NCBI RefSeq assembly: GCF_010727475.1
Contig: NZ_AP022567.1
Location: forward strand, 992,001-1,056,000
Source: Mycolicibacterium mageritense
Lineage (GTDB): Bacteria > Actinomycetota > Actinomycetes > Mycobacteriales > Mycobacteriaceae
Direction of reading: 5' to 3'
Length of the DNA stretch: 64,000 nucleotides
Below the pieces are notes generated by a model that was not told where the DNA came from, did not search any database, and saw only the letters and a list, made by a program, of their open reading frames with translations. Each line of letters begins with the position of its first letter. The first letter of the stretch is position 1. The translations under genes were made by a program, and so were the position numbers. Below, in pieces: positions 8,781-17,552 of the stretch.

Positions 8781-9599
8781 ATGATGCCCAACGATTTCCG
8801 GTTCGGTGTGAGCCTGCGGGCCGCCGAGTCCCAAGCCCAGGTCTCCGACGACGCGCGTCGCGCCGAGGATCTCGGATTCGACGTCATCCACGTGCCCGAT
8901 CACCTCGGTGCGCCTGCGCCGTTCCCGACGCTGACGACCGCGGCCAATGCCACCAAGACGCTCCGAATCGGCACCTTCGTGCTCAACGCGTGCTTCTACA
9001 AGCCGGCGCTGCTGGCCCGCGACGTAGTCGCCTTGCGCGACCTGTCGGGCGGGCGATTGGACCTCGGTCTCGGCGCCGGTTATGTGCGTGAGGAGTTCGA
9101 GGCCGCGGAGCTGCCGTTCCCGTCGGCGCGCGAGCGGATCGACTACCTGCGCCGGATGACCGAATATCTGCGTGAGCAGGCGCCCGACGTGCCGATCCTG
9201 ATCGCCGGCAACGGCGACCGGCTGCTGACGGTGGCCGCCGAGACCGCCGACATCGTCGGGTTGACGGGCGGGGGCGGTGTGGACGGCGACCCGCTCGCCG
9301 AGCGGATCGCGTTCCTGCGCACTGCGGCGGGCGACCGGTTCGACGGCCTCGAGCTCAACATCGCGATCACGGCCGTACCCGCACCTGGCGCGGAGCTGCC
9401 CGACCTGTCGATCCCGCGGCACTTCCTGCCCCACCTCGACGACGAGCAGCTGCTGCGCCACCCTGGCGTGCTGTCCGGCTCGGTGCCCGCGATGGCCGAT
9501 CGGATTCGCGAACTGCGGGAGACCTACGGCATCACGTACTTCATCGTGCAGGGCGCACACACCGAGACCTTCGCGAAGGTCATCGCCGAACTGCGCTAG
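8781..9599 (+). CDS. LLM-class F420-dependent oxidoreductase
   Basis: 272 residues with the luciferase-like TIM-barrel fold (FGVSLRAAESQAQVSDDARRAEDLGFD at the start, LDLGLGAGYVREEF in the middle). It probably belongs to the mycobacterial F420-binding TIGR03621-type subfamily. The first two codons are both ATG, and the -10 spacing favours the second (8784). The substrate is unknown. It is convergent with the xanthine dehydrogenase genes, its stop directly next to theirs. Confidence 0.87.
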   Translation: MMPNDFRFGVSLRAAESQAQVSDDARRAEDLGFDVIHVPDHLGAPAPFPTLTTAANATKTLRIGTFVLNACFYKPALLARDVVALRDLSGGRLDLGLGAGYVREEFEAAELPFPSARERIDYLRRMTEYLREQAPDVPILIAGNGDRLLTVAAETADIVGLTGGGGVDGDPLAERIAFLRTAAGDRFDGLELNIAITAVPAPGAELPDLSIPRHFLPHLDDEQLLRHPGVLSGSVPAMADRIRELRETYGITYFIVQGAHTETFAKVIAELR

Positions 9600-12281
9600 C
9601 TAGCTGCTGACCGCGCGCCACACCCTGGCCGGGGTCATCGGCAACCGGTGCAGGCGCGCGCCGCAGGCCCGCGCGATGGCGTTGGCCAGCGCGGGAGCGA
9701 CCGGGTTGTACGGTGATTCGCTCATCGACTTCGCACCGAGCGGCCCCAGGTCATCGTATGTGTCGGCGAAGTACACCTCGGTGATCGGAATGTCGACGAA
9801 CTGCGGAATGTGGTAGTTGCGCAACGTCTGGGTCAACACCGTACCGTCCGGCGCGATCTGTATCTCCTCGAACAACGCCGACCCGATCGCCTGTGCGACA
9901 CCGCCTTCCACCTGGCCGCGGCACTGCTCGGGGTTGATCACCACCCCCGCGTCGGCGGCGTGCACCGATTGCAGGATCCGCACCTCGCCGGTGTCGGTGT
10001 TGACCGCGACGCGGAACGCCTGCACGTTGAAGGCCACCGAACGCGGCGTGCCGTCGTGTCGCCCGCGGCCGGTCAGCGACGCCGGCAGCGCACCGAAATC
10101 CACCAGGCCGTCGGCACATCGCACGCCGTTGCGTTCCAGCGCGCACTGGGTCGGTGACGTGCCGGTCAGCCCGGCGGCCGCACTCTCCAGCGCCGCACGC
10201 AGCTGCCTACACGCCTGCAGCGTGGCCCGGCCCGCGACCACCGTACCGGCCGATCCGAACGCTCCGGTGTCGTAACCCGTTGTTGCTGTGTCTGATTGAT
10301 GGACGACGATGCGGTCGGCAACGGTGTTGAGCTCATTGGCGGCAAGCTGGGCATGCACCGTCGTGGTGCCATTCCCGAACTCGGCCGTCCCGACATGCAA
10401 CGTGTACACACCGTCGGGGTCGACCGACACCGACGCTTCGGCGAAATGCCCACGCGGCGGAATCGTCGCGATCATGGCCACGGCCATGCCTTCGCCCACC
10501 AGCCAACCTTCGGGCGCGGCAACGCCGTTGCCCCTTCGCAGCGCGGCCTCGGCGAGGTCGAGACACTGGTCGAGCCCGTAGCTGCCGAACGTGAGGTCAT
10601 CGTCGAGCACATGCGAGTCGACGAACGGATCTCCCGGCACGACGACGTTGCGCCTGCGGAATTCGAACGGGTCCATGCCAAGTTGCTCGGCCAACTCGTC
10701 AATCGCGGATTCCACCGCGAACATGACCTGGCCGAGGCCGTAGCCGCGGAACGCACCCGACGGCAGATTGTTGGTGTAAACGGCTTGAGCGTCAACCCTT
10801 TTGTTCGCGCAGCGGTACACCGACACCGACTCGCTGCAACCGTGGAACATCACTCCGGGGCTGTGATTGCCGTAGGCGCCGGCATCGACCAGCGCGTCCA
10901 CTGCCAGCGCGGTCAGTTGCCCCGAGGCATTCGCGGCGACGGTGACGTCGACGCGGAAGGGGTGCCGGCACGGCGCCACGGTGAACTCGTCGCTGCGGCT
11001 GAACTCGTAACGGACCGGGGCACCGCACCGCAACACGGCCAGCGCCACGAGATCCTCCACGAGCATCTCCTGTTTGCCGCCGAAGCCCCCGCCCAGGCGT
11101 CGGGTGAAGACATGTACGTCGTCGCGGGCCAGGCCGAAAATGTGACAGAGCTCGTCGCGAACCAGGAACGGCACCTGAGAGCTGGTGCGAATCACAAGGC
11201 GGCCCAAGCTGTCCCGCCAGCCTGTGCAACCATGTGTCTCGAGGTGCGCGTGCTGCACCCGTTGGGTCTGCCAGCGGCCTCGGACCACGGTGTCGGCGGC
11301 GGCGATTCCCGCGGTGACGTCGCCCACCTCACCGTGGAGTTCTGCGACGAGGTTGCGTGCCGGGTCGGCGATCCGCGAGTCCGGTCCCTTGTCGCCGTGC
11401 ACCAGCGGTGCGCCGGGACGCGATGCGGCCTCGGGATCGAACACCGTTGGCAAGGGCTCGAAGTCGACGACGATGGCCCGGCAAGCCTGCTCGGCCACCG
11501 CGATGCTGTCGGCGACGACCGCGGCGACGCGCTGGCCGACGAACCGGACAGTGTCGTCGAGGATCACGGTGTCGTCGGGATCGTCCTCCCGGAGTTCGTG
11601 CCGGGCCGTCGAGAACGCCATCGGTGGGCTGTCCCGGTGGGTCAGCACCAGGCGTACGCCTGGAATCGCTTCTGCCGCAGACGTATCGATCGACCGGATG
11701 CGGGCGTGTGGCACCGGGCTCGGCAGGACAGCCATGTGCAGCAGGCCAGCGGGCTCGTCGTCCATGGTGTATTCCTCGGTACCGGTCACCACTCGCATGG
11801 CCGCCGGCGCGCCGATCGAGCGGCCCGCGTCACGGCCGTCGGACTTCTCGATGTTGGTCACGCCGGACAGCGCGTCGCCGATCGCGCGGTAGCCGGTACA
11901 CCGGCACAGGTTGCCCTTCAACTGCTGAGGCAGATCAGCAAGCTGGTCCTCGGTGAAGGTCGACGCCGTCGTGACCATGCCGGCTGTGCAGAAGCCGCAC
12001 TGGAATCCCGCGGCGTCGACGAACCGGCGCTGGACAGGGTGCAAGTCATCGGGCGTGCCCAGACCGGCGACGGTGGTGACCGTGTGCCCGTCAGCGCGAA
12101 ACGCCGGATACACGCACGAGTGCACGGCGGTGCCGTCGACCAGCACCGAGCATGCGCCGCAGTCCCCGGCGTCGCAGCCCTTCTTGACCTCGAAGTGGCC
12201 GTGTTCCCGCAGGAACGTGCGCAGGCACTGCCCGGGACGGGGATTGTCCTGCCAGGTATGGCCGTTGACGGTGAAGCTCAT
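9600..12281 (-). CDS. Xanthine dehydrogenase-type subunit: 2Fe-2S domain fused to molybdopterin domain
   Basis: 893 residues. The N-terminus carries both [2Fe-2S] clusters: Cys36/41/44/56 (plant-type) and Cys95/98 with Cys126/128 (CRCTGY). From about residue 155 the molybdopterin cytosine dinucleotide-binding hydroxylase part follows, with GGGFGGKQ and a C-terminal SMSESPYN holding the expected Glu. ATG at 12281 overlaps the stop of the FAD subunit (ATGA) and gives MSFTVNGHTW; the longer frame to 12365 would add a basic leader. With the FAD subunit it should oxidise hypoxanthine/xanthine or a related heterocycle. Guanine deaminase and a xanthine permease next door support purines. Confidence 0.88.
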   Translation of the reverse strand: MSFTVNGHTWQDNPRPGQCLRTFLREHGHFEVKKGCDAGDCGACSVLVDGTAVHSCVYPAFRADGHTVTTVAGLGTPDDLHPVQRRFVDAAGFQCGFCTAGMVTTASTFTEDQLADLPQQLKGNLCRCTGYRAIGDALSGVTNIEKSDGRDAGRSIGAPAAMRVVTGTEEYTMDDEPAGLLHMAVLPSPVPHARIRSIDTSAAEAIPGVRLVLTHRDSPPMAFSTARHELREDDPDDTVILDDTVRFVGQRVAAVVADSIAVAEQACRAIVVDFEPLPTVFDPEAASRPGAPLVHGDKGPDSRIADPARNLVAELHGEVGDVTAGIAAADTVVRGRWQTQRVQHAHLETHGCTGWRDSLGRLVIRTSSQVPFLVRDELCHIFGLARDDVHVFTRRLGGGFGGKQEMLVEDLVALAVLRCGAPVRYEFSRSDEFTVAPCRHPFRVDVTVAANASGQLTALAVDALVDAGAYGNHSPGVMFHGCSESVSVYRCANKRVDAQAVYTNNLPSGAFRGYGLGQVMFAVESAIDELAEQLGMDPFEFRRRNVVVPGDPFVDSHVLDDDLTFGSYGLDQCLDLAEAALRRGNGVAAPEGWLVGEGMAVAMIATIPPRGHFAEASVSVDPDGVYTLHVGTAEFGNGTTTVHAQLAANELNTVADRIVVHQSDTATTGYDTGAFGSAGTVVAGRATLQACRQLRAALESAAAGLTGTSPTQCALERNGVRCADGLVDFGALPASLTGRGRHDGTPRSVAFNVQAFRVAVNTDTGEVRILQSVHAADAGVVINPEQCRGQVEGGVAQAIGSALFEEIQIAPDGTVLTQTLRNYHIPQFVDIPITEVYFADTYDDLGPLGAKSMSESPYNPVAPALANAIARACGARLHRLPMTPARVWRAVSS

Positions 12282-13084
12282 GTCAGCTCGGCCCTGACCT
12301 CGTCGACGAGCACCGAAGTGACCGCCTTGCGCCAGTCGGGGTCGCCGTGCGCATCGCGCGTCCACGCGTCGTCCGGGATGCCTGCCAGGGCACCCCGTAC
12401 CTCGTCGGCCGACGGCATGCCCGGAAATCGGAACACGTACGGCCGCACCGTCGCCGCGGTCACCGACAGCACGAACTGTCCAGTGTCGCGGCGGCCTATC
12501 ACGACGACGCCGGACCGGCCAAGCGTTGACGGGGCGAGCTTGCGAAACGCCGTGCGGGCCCGCATCGCCTCGGCAGGCAGGTGGATCGAGCGCAGCACGT
12601 CAGCGGGCGCCATGACGTTGGTGCCCTCCCCCGTGACGAACTCCGCGACAGGCACGGTGTATTCGGTGCCGTCGGCACGCCAGACCGTGGCGGTTCCGTC
12701 GAGGGCGGTTGCCATCGAGATCATCGCGCCGGCGGGGAACGACAGGCAGATGTTGCCGCCCACGGTCGCGGTGGCCCAGATCTTGGCCGACGCGAGCAGC
12801 GCTGTGCAGCACTGGCGCAGCAGCACTGCCGCAGGCCATTCACTGGTCGTCGACAGGCGGGCCAGCTCGGCCAGCGTGCAGGTCGCGGCGAGCTCGATTC
12901 CACTGGCGTCCACCTCGATTGGCTGCCAGCCCAGGCGCGTGATGTCGACCAGCCTGCGCAGCCCGACCTGCGGCTCGGAGAACAACCAGGTGCCGCCGGC
13001 CAGGATCGCATCGGATGGACCGAGCGGCCACAACTCGTCGCGGCGAGTCGGCACGCTCACCATCTCGACGGTGTTCAGGTCCAC
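12278..13084 (-). CDS. Xanthine dehydrogenase FAD-binding subunit
   Basis: 268 residues, CO-dehydrogenase flavoprotein fold. FAD-contact motifs are AGGT (29-32) and TVGGN (107-111), as in XDH/CODH medium subunits. It is the first gene of the two-gene operon and overlaps the FeS-Mo subunit by 4 bases. It passes electrons from the iron-sulfur clusters to NAD+ or another acceptor. It diverges from guanine deaminase across an 85-bp promoter region. Confidence 0.88.
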   Translation of the reverse strand: MDLNTVEMVSVPTRRDELWPLGPSDAILAGGTWLFSEPQVGLRRLVDITRLGWQPIEVDASGIELAATCTLAELARLSTTSEWPAAVLLRQCCTALLASAKIWATATVGGNICLSFPAGAMISMATALDGTATVWRADGTEYTVPVAEFVTGEGTNVMAPADVLRSIHLPAEAMRARTAFRKLAPSTLGRSGVVVIGRRDTGQFVLSVTAATVRPYVFRFPGMPSADEVRGALAGIPDDAWTRDAHGDPDWRKAVTSVLVDEVRAELT

Positions 13085-13169
13085 TCATCGACGGTAATCG
13101 CCGGTGCGGGCGCCTGCATGCCAAAGCGGCCGAACTGCGGACCGGCGCATCGGCTGTGACAATCGGCAG

Positions 13170-14513
13170 ATGCGTGCCTATCGCGGTCACCTCATCCACA
13201 TTGCCGGGGCGCCGCGGCTCGCGCAGGCCCACGAACACCTGGTGAGCGAGCCGGACGGGGTGCTCGTCGTCGATGAGTCCGGCTTCATCGTGTACAGCGG
13301 CGACCACGCGCAGTTGCCTGCCGACCTGGCTCACGCACAGGTCGTCGACACGCGACCGGCATTCCTGCTGCCCGGCTTCATCGATACCCACATCCACTTC
13401 CCGCAGACTCACTGCACCGATTCCTATGGCGGCGGTCAACTGCTGAACTGGCTGCAGCAGTGCATCTTCCCCGCGGAAGCGGGGCTCGCCGACCCGCAGT
13501 ACGCACGACAAGTCGCCCGGGACTTCTGCGCTCGCCGTGTCGATGTCGGCACCACAACGGCGCTCGTATTCGGTTCGGCATTCCCCGATGCCCAGGACGC
13601 GCTGTTCGAGGAATCGTTACGGGTCGGCCTGCGGACGGTCTCTGGCCGCGGCATCCAGACCGTCGGACCGGACTCCGCGGCACGGTTGCTGACCGACGAG
13701 CAGACGGCAATCACACTGACCCAGCACGAGATCGAACGGTGGCACGCCGCGGACACCGGCGATCCGGCGACCGCGCTCGTCCACACGGCCATCGTGCCCC
13801 GATTCGCGCTGTCGGTCACCGCAAGCACGCTGCACGCGCTGGGTGAACTCTATGATTCGGTCCGCAGCGATGGGGTCTACTTCCACAGCCACCTGTCGGA
13901 GAACACCAGCGAAATCGCCTCGGTGCATTCCAGTTACGGTGTCGAGCACTATCTGGACACCTACGACGGTCCGTACTCGCTGCTGGGCCGTCGCAGCGTG
14001 CTCGCACATGCCGTGCACTGCACCGACTACGAGTTGAGCCGCATGGCCGACACGGGCACGTCGATCGCGCACTGCCCGACGTCACAACTGTTTCTCGGCT
14101 CCGGCACGATGCCGTGGGGACGGACCACCGCCGCCGGCGTGAACGTGGCGCTGGGCAGCGACATCGCGGCCGGTGACGAATGGCTGCTGCCCCGTGTCCT
14201 CAACGACTGTTTCAAGGTGCACATCAGCGAACCCGCCGCGCTCTCGGTGCCCCCGGCCGACCTGTTGTTCACCGCGACGCTGGCCGGGGCCCGGGCGTTG
14301 GACATCGAGGATCGGGTGGGCAATCTCGACGTGGGCAAGGAGGCCGATTTCGTGGTCGTCGACCCCCAGCACCAGCCGCTGCTGCCGGAGATCCTCGCTC
14401 AGGTCGACACGCATGACGCCGACCGCTTGCTGTTCACGCTGCTGATGGGCATGCGGGAGAGCGCCGTCACGCAGGTGTATGTGCGGGGCCGTCGCCTCAC
14501 CGCGGCCCGGTGA
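13170..14513 (+). CDS. guaD: Guanine deaminase
   Basis: 447 residues, amidohydrolase superfamily. The metal-binding HxH lies in PGFIDTHIHFPQTH (His74, His76), with FHSHLSE, HAVHC and LGSDIAAG supplying the later His and Asp ligands. It converts guanine to xanthine, which the adjacent dehydrogenase can oxidise. ATG 13170 (MRAYRGHLIHIAG) is chosen over upstream starts because conserved sequence begins there. GACAAT 7 bases upstream could be a -10 box for a leaderless mRNA. It overlaps the 3' end of the convergent permease gene by 17 bp. Confidence 0.92.
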   Translation: MRAYRGHLIHIAGAPRLAQAHEHLVSEPDGVLVVDESGFIVYSGDHAQLPADLAHAQVVDTRPAFLLPGFIDTHIHFPQTHCTDSYGGGQLLNWLQQCIFPAEAGLADPQYARQVARDFCARRVDVGTTTALVFGSAFPDAQDALFEESLRVGLRTVSGRGIQTVGPDSAARLLTDEQTAITLTQHEIERWHAADTGDPATALVHTAIVPRFALSVTASTLHALGELYDSVRSDGVYFHSHLSENTSEIASVHSSYGVEHYLDTYDGPYSLLGRRSVLAHAVHCTDYELSRMADTGTSIAHCPTSQLFLGSGTMPWGRTTAAGVNVALGSDIAAGDEWLLPRVLNDCFKVHISEPAALSVPPADLLFTATLAGARALDIEDRVGNLDVGKEADFVVVDPQHQPLLPEILAQVDTHDADRLLFTLLMGMRESAVTQVYVRGRRLTAAR

Positions 14514-16410
14514 GCTCGTTGAACTTGCCGAACCGGGCCGCCGCGACCGGGTTGGCGTCGGCCACCAGGTCGCTGAATCGGTAGTTCGCGATCTTGGCGA
14601 TCTCGATTAGCGCGAACGCCTTTTCCGCCGCAGGCGAATTGTCCATGCGCGACCATCCGTTCTTCAGCACCCGGTCGAAACGCTCGGTCTCCCGGGCGCA
14701 GATCACCAGCGGGAATCCGAAATGGTCGCGATACGCGGTGGCCAGTTCGACGACGTCGTCGTGGTCATCGTCGCTCAGGTTGCTCAGCGCGACGTGGTCG
14801 ACCGCGAGTACGTGCCCGTTCTCGTCCTCGGCGCCCAGATCGGGAAAGGCCTGGAGGAGTTCGACGTGCTGCTCCGGAGACCCGGTCAGCACCGCATCCT
14901 GAAAGGCCTCACGCAGCGCCGCGGTGTCGGCGTACGGCCGCTGCGCGAAGGCCCGTTCGACCGCCCACGGCACACCCTGGACCACATGTCCGAACACCTC
15001 GGTGAACCGTTCTCGGGTCATCGCGTTGACCTCGTCGAGGGTGATCGAGCCGCCCCCGGCCACGCGGGGCCCGCGCGAACCGGTGTGGAAGAACACGACA
15101 TTCAGCAGGATCGCGGCGACGGCTCCGATGCTGATACCGCTGCCGAACAGCAGGTCGATACCCGACGGCATGGCCTTGGCCACGTCGGGATACGACGTGA
15201 CCCACAGTGCCAGGGCAAAACTCGTCGTCACGATGATCAGGTTGCGGTGGTCGGTGAAATCGACCTTGCCCAAGGTTTGGATGCCCACCACGGCCACGGT
15301 GGCGAACAGCGTCAGCGCCGCCCCGCCGAGGACGGGGTTGGGAATCGACGACACCACGGCAGCGACCTTCGGCAGGAACCCGAGCAGGATCATGATGGTG
15401 CCGGCGGCCGCCACCACCCAGCGGCTCTTGACCCCGGTGAGCCGGACCAGCCCCACGTTCTCCGAAAATGCCGTGTAGGGAAACGAATTGAACACCCCGC
15501 CGATGACGGTGGCCAGGCCGTCGGCGCGGAGCACATTGCCGATATCGGAGGGTTTGACCCGCTTGCCGACGATCTCGCCCGTGGCGATGGTCGATCCCGT
15601 CGATTCCACCGCGGTGATCATCAACACGATGATCATGGTGAGGCACGCGACGAAGTCGAACTTGGGCATGCCGAACAGGAATGGCTGGGTGAATCCGAAC
15701 GTCGACGCCTCAGCCACCTTGTCGAAGTCCATGTCGCCCAAGAGGTAAGCCACCACACAGCCGATCACCAGGCCGAGCAGCACCGCGATGGTCGCCAGGA
15801 AGCCGCGGAACAAGCGCTGCATCGCGACGATGATCGCGATGGTGCCAAGCGCGTAGAGAAACCACCGGACGTTGCCTGCGTCGATCTCGCCGGTGTGCGG
15901 GTTGGTGACGGCGTCGTGCGCGCCCACCGGCACCAGGCACAGCCCGATGATCGTGATGAGGGTGCCCGTGACCACCGGCGGGAAGAACCGCAGCAGCCTG
16001 ATGAAGATCGGGGCGATGAGGAACGTGAAAACCCCGGCGACGATCACCGCTCCGTAGACGTAGAGCAGGCTCGCGCCGCCACCGCCATGGGCCAACCCGA
16101 TCGCGATGATCGGCGATACGCCCGCGAACGTCACACCTTGTAGCAGCGGCAGCCGTACCCCGATCTTCCGGAAGCCGACGGCCTGGATGATCGACGCGAT
16201 GCCGCAGGTGAACAGGTCCGCGGTGATGAGCTTGACCAGATCTGCCTGTGGCAGGTCGATGGCCCCGGCAATGATGATGGGCACCAGGACGGCGCCTGCG
16301 TAGAACGCGACGACGTGCTGGAGCCCGTAGGTCGCGAGCTTGCCGATGGGCAGCACCTCGTCGACGGGGTGCATGCGCCGCTTCTGCTTGCGGATGGTCG
16401 GAGCCGCCAT
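14497..16410 (-). CDS. Xanthine/uracil permease (NCS2) fused to a degenerate OHCU decarboxylase-like domain
   Basis: 637 residues. Residues 1 to about 455 form the NCS2 purine permease with 13-14 helices (QHVVAFYAGAVLVP, AVESTGSTIATGE, NSFPYTAFSENVG). Residues about 458-637 match 2-oxo-4-hydroxy-4-carboxy-5-ureidoimidazoline decarboxylase (LDEVNAMTRERF, YRDHFGFPLVICAR, EIAKIANYRFSDL). The His that normally precedes PDL is replaced (Phe522 in AFPDLG), and the usual Glu-Gln element after it is not visible; the late Arg611 remains. The tail may thus be a regulatory or scaffold domain rather than an active enzyme. Context points to uptake of xanthine or urate. Confidence 0.85.
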   Translation of the reverse strand: MAAPTIRKQKRRMHPVDEVLPIGKLATYGLQHVVAFYAGAVLVPIIIAGAIDLPQADLVKLITADLFTCGIASIIQAVGFRKIGVRLPLLQGVTFAGVSPIIAIGLAHGGGGASLLYVYGAVIVAGVFTFLIAPIFIRLLRFFPPVVTGTLITIIGLCLVPVGAHDAVTNPHTGEIDAGNVRWFLYALGTIAIIVAMQRLFRGFLATIAVLLGLVIGCVVAYLLGDMDFDKVAEASTFGFTQPFLFGMPKFDFVACLTMIIVLMITAVESTGSTIATGEIVGKRVKPSDIGNVLRADGLATVIGGVFNSFPYTAFSENVGLVRLTGVKSRWVVAAAGTIMILLGFLPKVAAVVSSIPNPVLGGAALTLFATVAVVGIQTLGKVDFTDHRNLIIVTTSFALALWVTSYPDVAKAMPSGIDLLFGSGISIGAVAAILLNVVFFHTGSRGPRVAGGGSITLDEVNAMTRERFTEVFGHVVQGVPWAVERAFAQRPYADTAALREAFQDAVLTGSPEQHVELLQAFPDLGAEDENGHVLAVDHVALSNLSDDDHDDVVELATAYRDHFGFPLVICARETERFDRVLKNGWSRMDNSPAAEKAFALIEIAKIANYRFSDLVADANPVAAARFGKFNELTGPR

Positions 16411-16468
16411 CGGTCAAGAATCCGACAGCTTGGGTGTTTTCCTGTGACGTCCGCGTTTCGCCCACGTT

Positions 16469-16474
16469 TAGTGT
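16469..16474 (+). promoter_or_regulatory. -10 hexamer for a probably leaderless CDF transporter mRNA
   Basis: TAGTGT fits TANNNT and ends 7 bases before the ATG at 16482, the spacing expected when transcription starts at the first base of the start codon. No Shine-Dalgarno sequence precedes that ATG. Confidence 0.4.
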
Positions 16475-16481
16475 TCGCGGT

Positions 16482-17441
16482 ATGAGCAAGGAAAACGAGA
16501 GTTTCCTTACCGTCGTCATCGCGCTGGGTGCCAACGCGTTGATCGCGGCCGCCAAGACCCTCGCCGCCGTGGTGACCGGGAGCGCGTCGATGCTGGCGGA
16601 GTCCGCGCATTCCTGGGCCGACACCGGCAACGAGATCTTTCTCCTGATCGGCACGCGCAAATCGAACAAGCCCGCGGACGCGCAACATCGGCTTGGATAC
16701 GGCCGGGCCGGTTACATCTGGTCGATGTTCGCGGCGTTCGGGTTGTTCACCGTCGGCGCGGTGGTGTCGATCTGGCATGGGATCCAGTCGCTGGGCGGCG
16801 AGGCCGAAGCGACGTCGTACGGCTGGGCATATGCGGTGCTGGCGGTGTCGTTCGTGTTGGAGGGAACGTCGTTCCTGCAGGCGTTTTCCCAGACCCGCTC
16901 GGGCGCGGTGCAGCGGCGGATCCACCCGCTGCGCTACATCCGGGTGACGTCGAATCCGATGCTGCGTGCGGTGTTCGCCGAGGATCTCTCAGCACTGATC
17001 GGCATCGTGATCGCGACCTGCGGCATCCTGGCCCACCAGCTCACCGGCAACGCGATCTGGGACGCGATCGGCTCGATCCTGGTCGGTGTCCTGCTCGGCG
17101 GTGTCGCGCTGTTCCTCATCGGACGCAACATGGACTTTCTCACCGGTGAGGCCGTCACTCCGCTCGCCCGCAACAGCGCGTTGAGCGCGCTGCTCGACCA
17201 CAGCGAGATCGAACGCGTCAGCTATCTGCACATGGAGTGGGTCGGTGCGGACCGCATCTACCTCGTCGCAGCAGTCGACCTCATCGGCGATGCGGCCGAA
17301 TCCAACGTCGCCGAGCGCCTCAACACCGTGGCCGACGCGTTGCAGGAGCGTCCCGAGATCGTGCGGGCCGTGCTGACGCTCACGCGGCCGGGCGACACCA
17401 CCGATCTGCGCCCCGGTGAGCTTCCGGACTGGTATCGCTGA
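16482..17441 (+). CDS. Cation diffusion facilitator family transporter
   Basis: 319 residues. Six helices are predicted, with the CDF metal motif HSWAD (His43, Asp47) in TM2 and a second acidic element AEDLSALIG in the TM5 region. A cytoplasmic C-terminal domain follows. The protein should export Zn2+, Mn2+, Fe2+ or Co2+ in exchange for protons. The extra 16 codons open upstream are not used in my call because MSKENES fits a leaderless -10 spacing and the family N-terminus. Confidence 0.88.
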   Translation: MSKENESFLTVVIALGANALIAAAKTLAAVVTGSASMLAESAHSWADTGNEIFLLIGTRKSNKPADAQHRLGYGRAGYIWSMFAAFGLFTVGAVVSIWHGIQSLGGEAEATSYGWAYAVLAVSFVLEGTSFLQAFSQTRSGAVQRRIHPLRYIRVTSNPMLRAVFAEDLSALIGIVIATCGILAHQLTGNAIWDAIGSILVGVLLGGVALFLIGRNMDFLTGEAVTPLARNSALSALLDHSEIERVSYLHMEWVGADRIYLVAAVDLIGDAAESNVAERLNTVADALQERPEIVRAVLTLTRPGDTTDLRPGELPDWYR

Positions 17442-17552
17442 GTGCTCCGTCGTCACAGTGGTCACATGCGTCGCTGTCAGGAGCGGACTGTGGTTGTGCC
17501 GGGCTGAACGACACCCTGCCGCCGCGAGTGACTGCTGAGGCACATGTGAAAC

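Noticed and set aside
10296..13097. 933-codon plus-strand open frame opposite the xanthine dehydrogenase genes
   Set aside because: High-GC shadow frame: low-complexity His/Arg/Gly-rich product, while the minus strand has clear FeS, Mo and FAD motifs.
14722..16143. Long plus-strand frame opposite the permease gene
   Set aside because: Asp/His/Gln/Arg-rich mirror of hydrophobic helices; a typical antisense shadow of a membrane protein.
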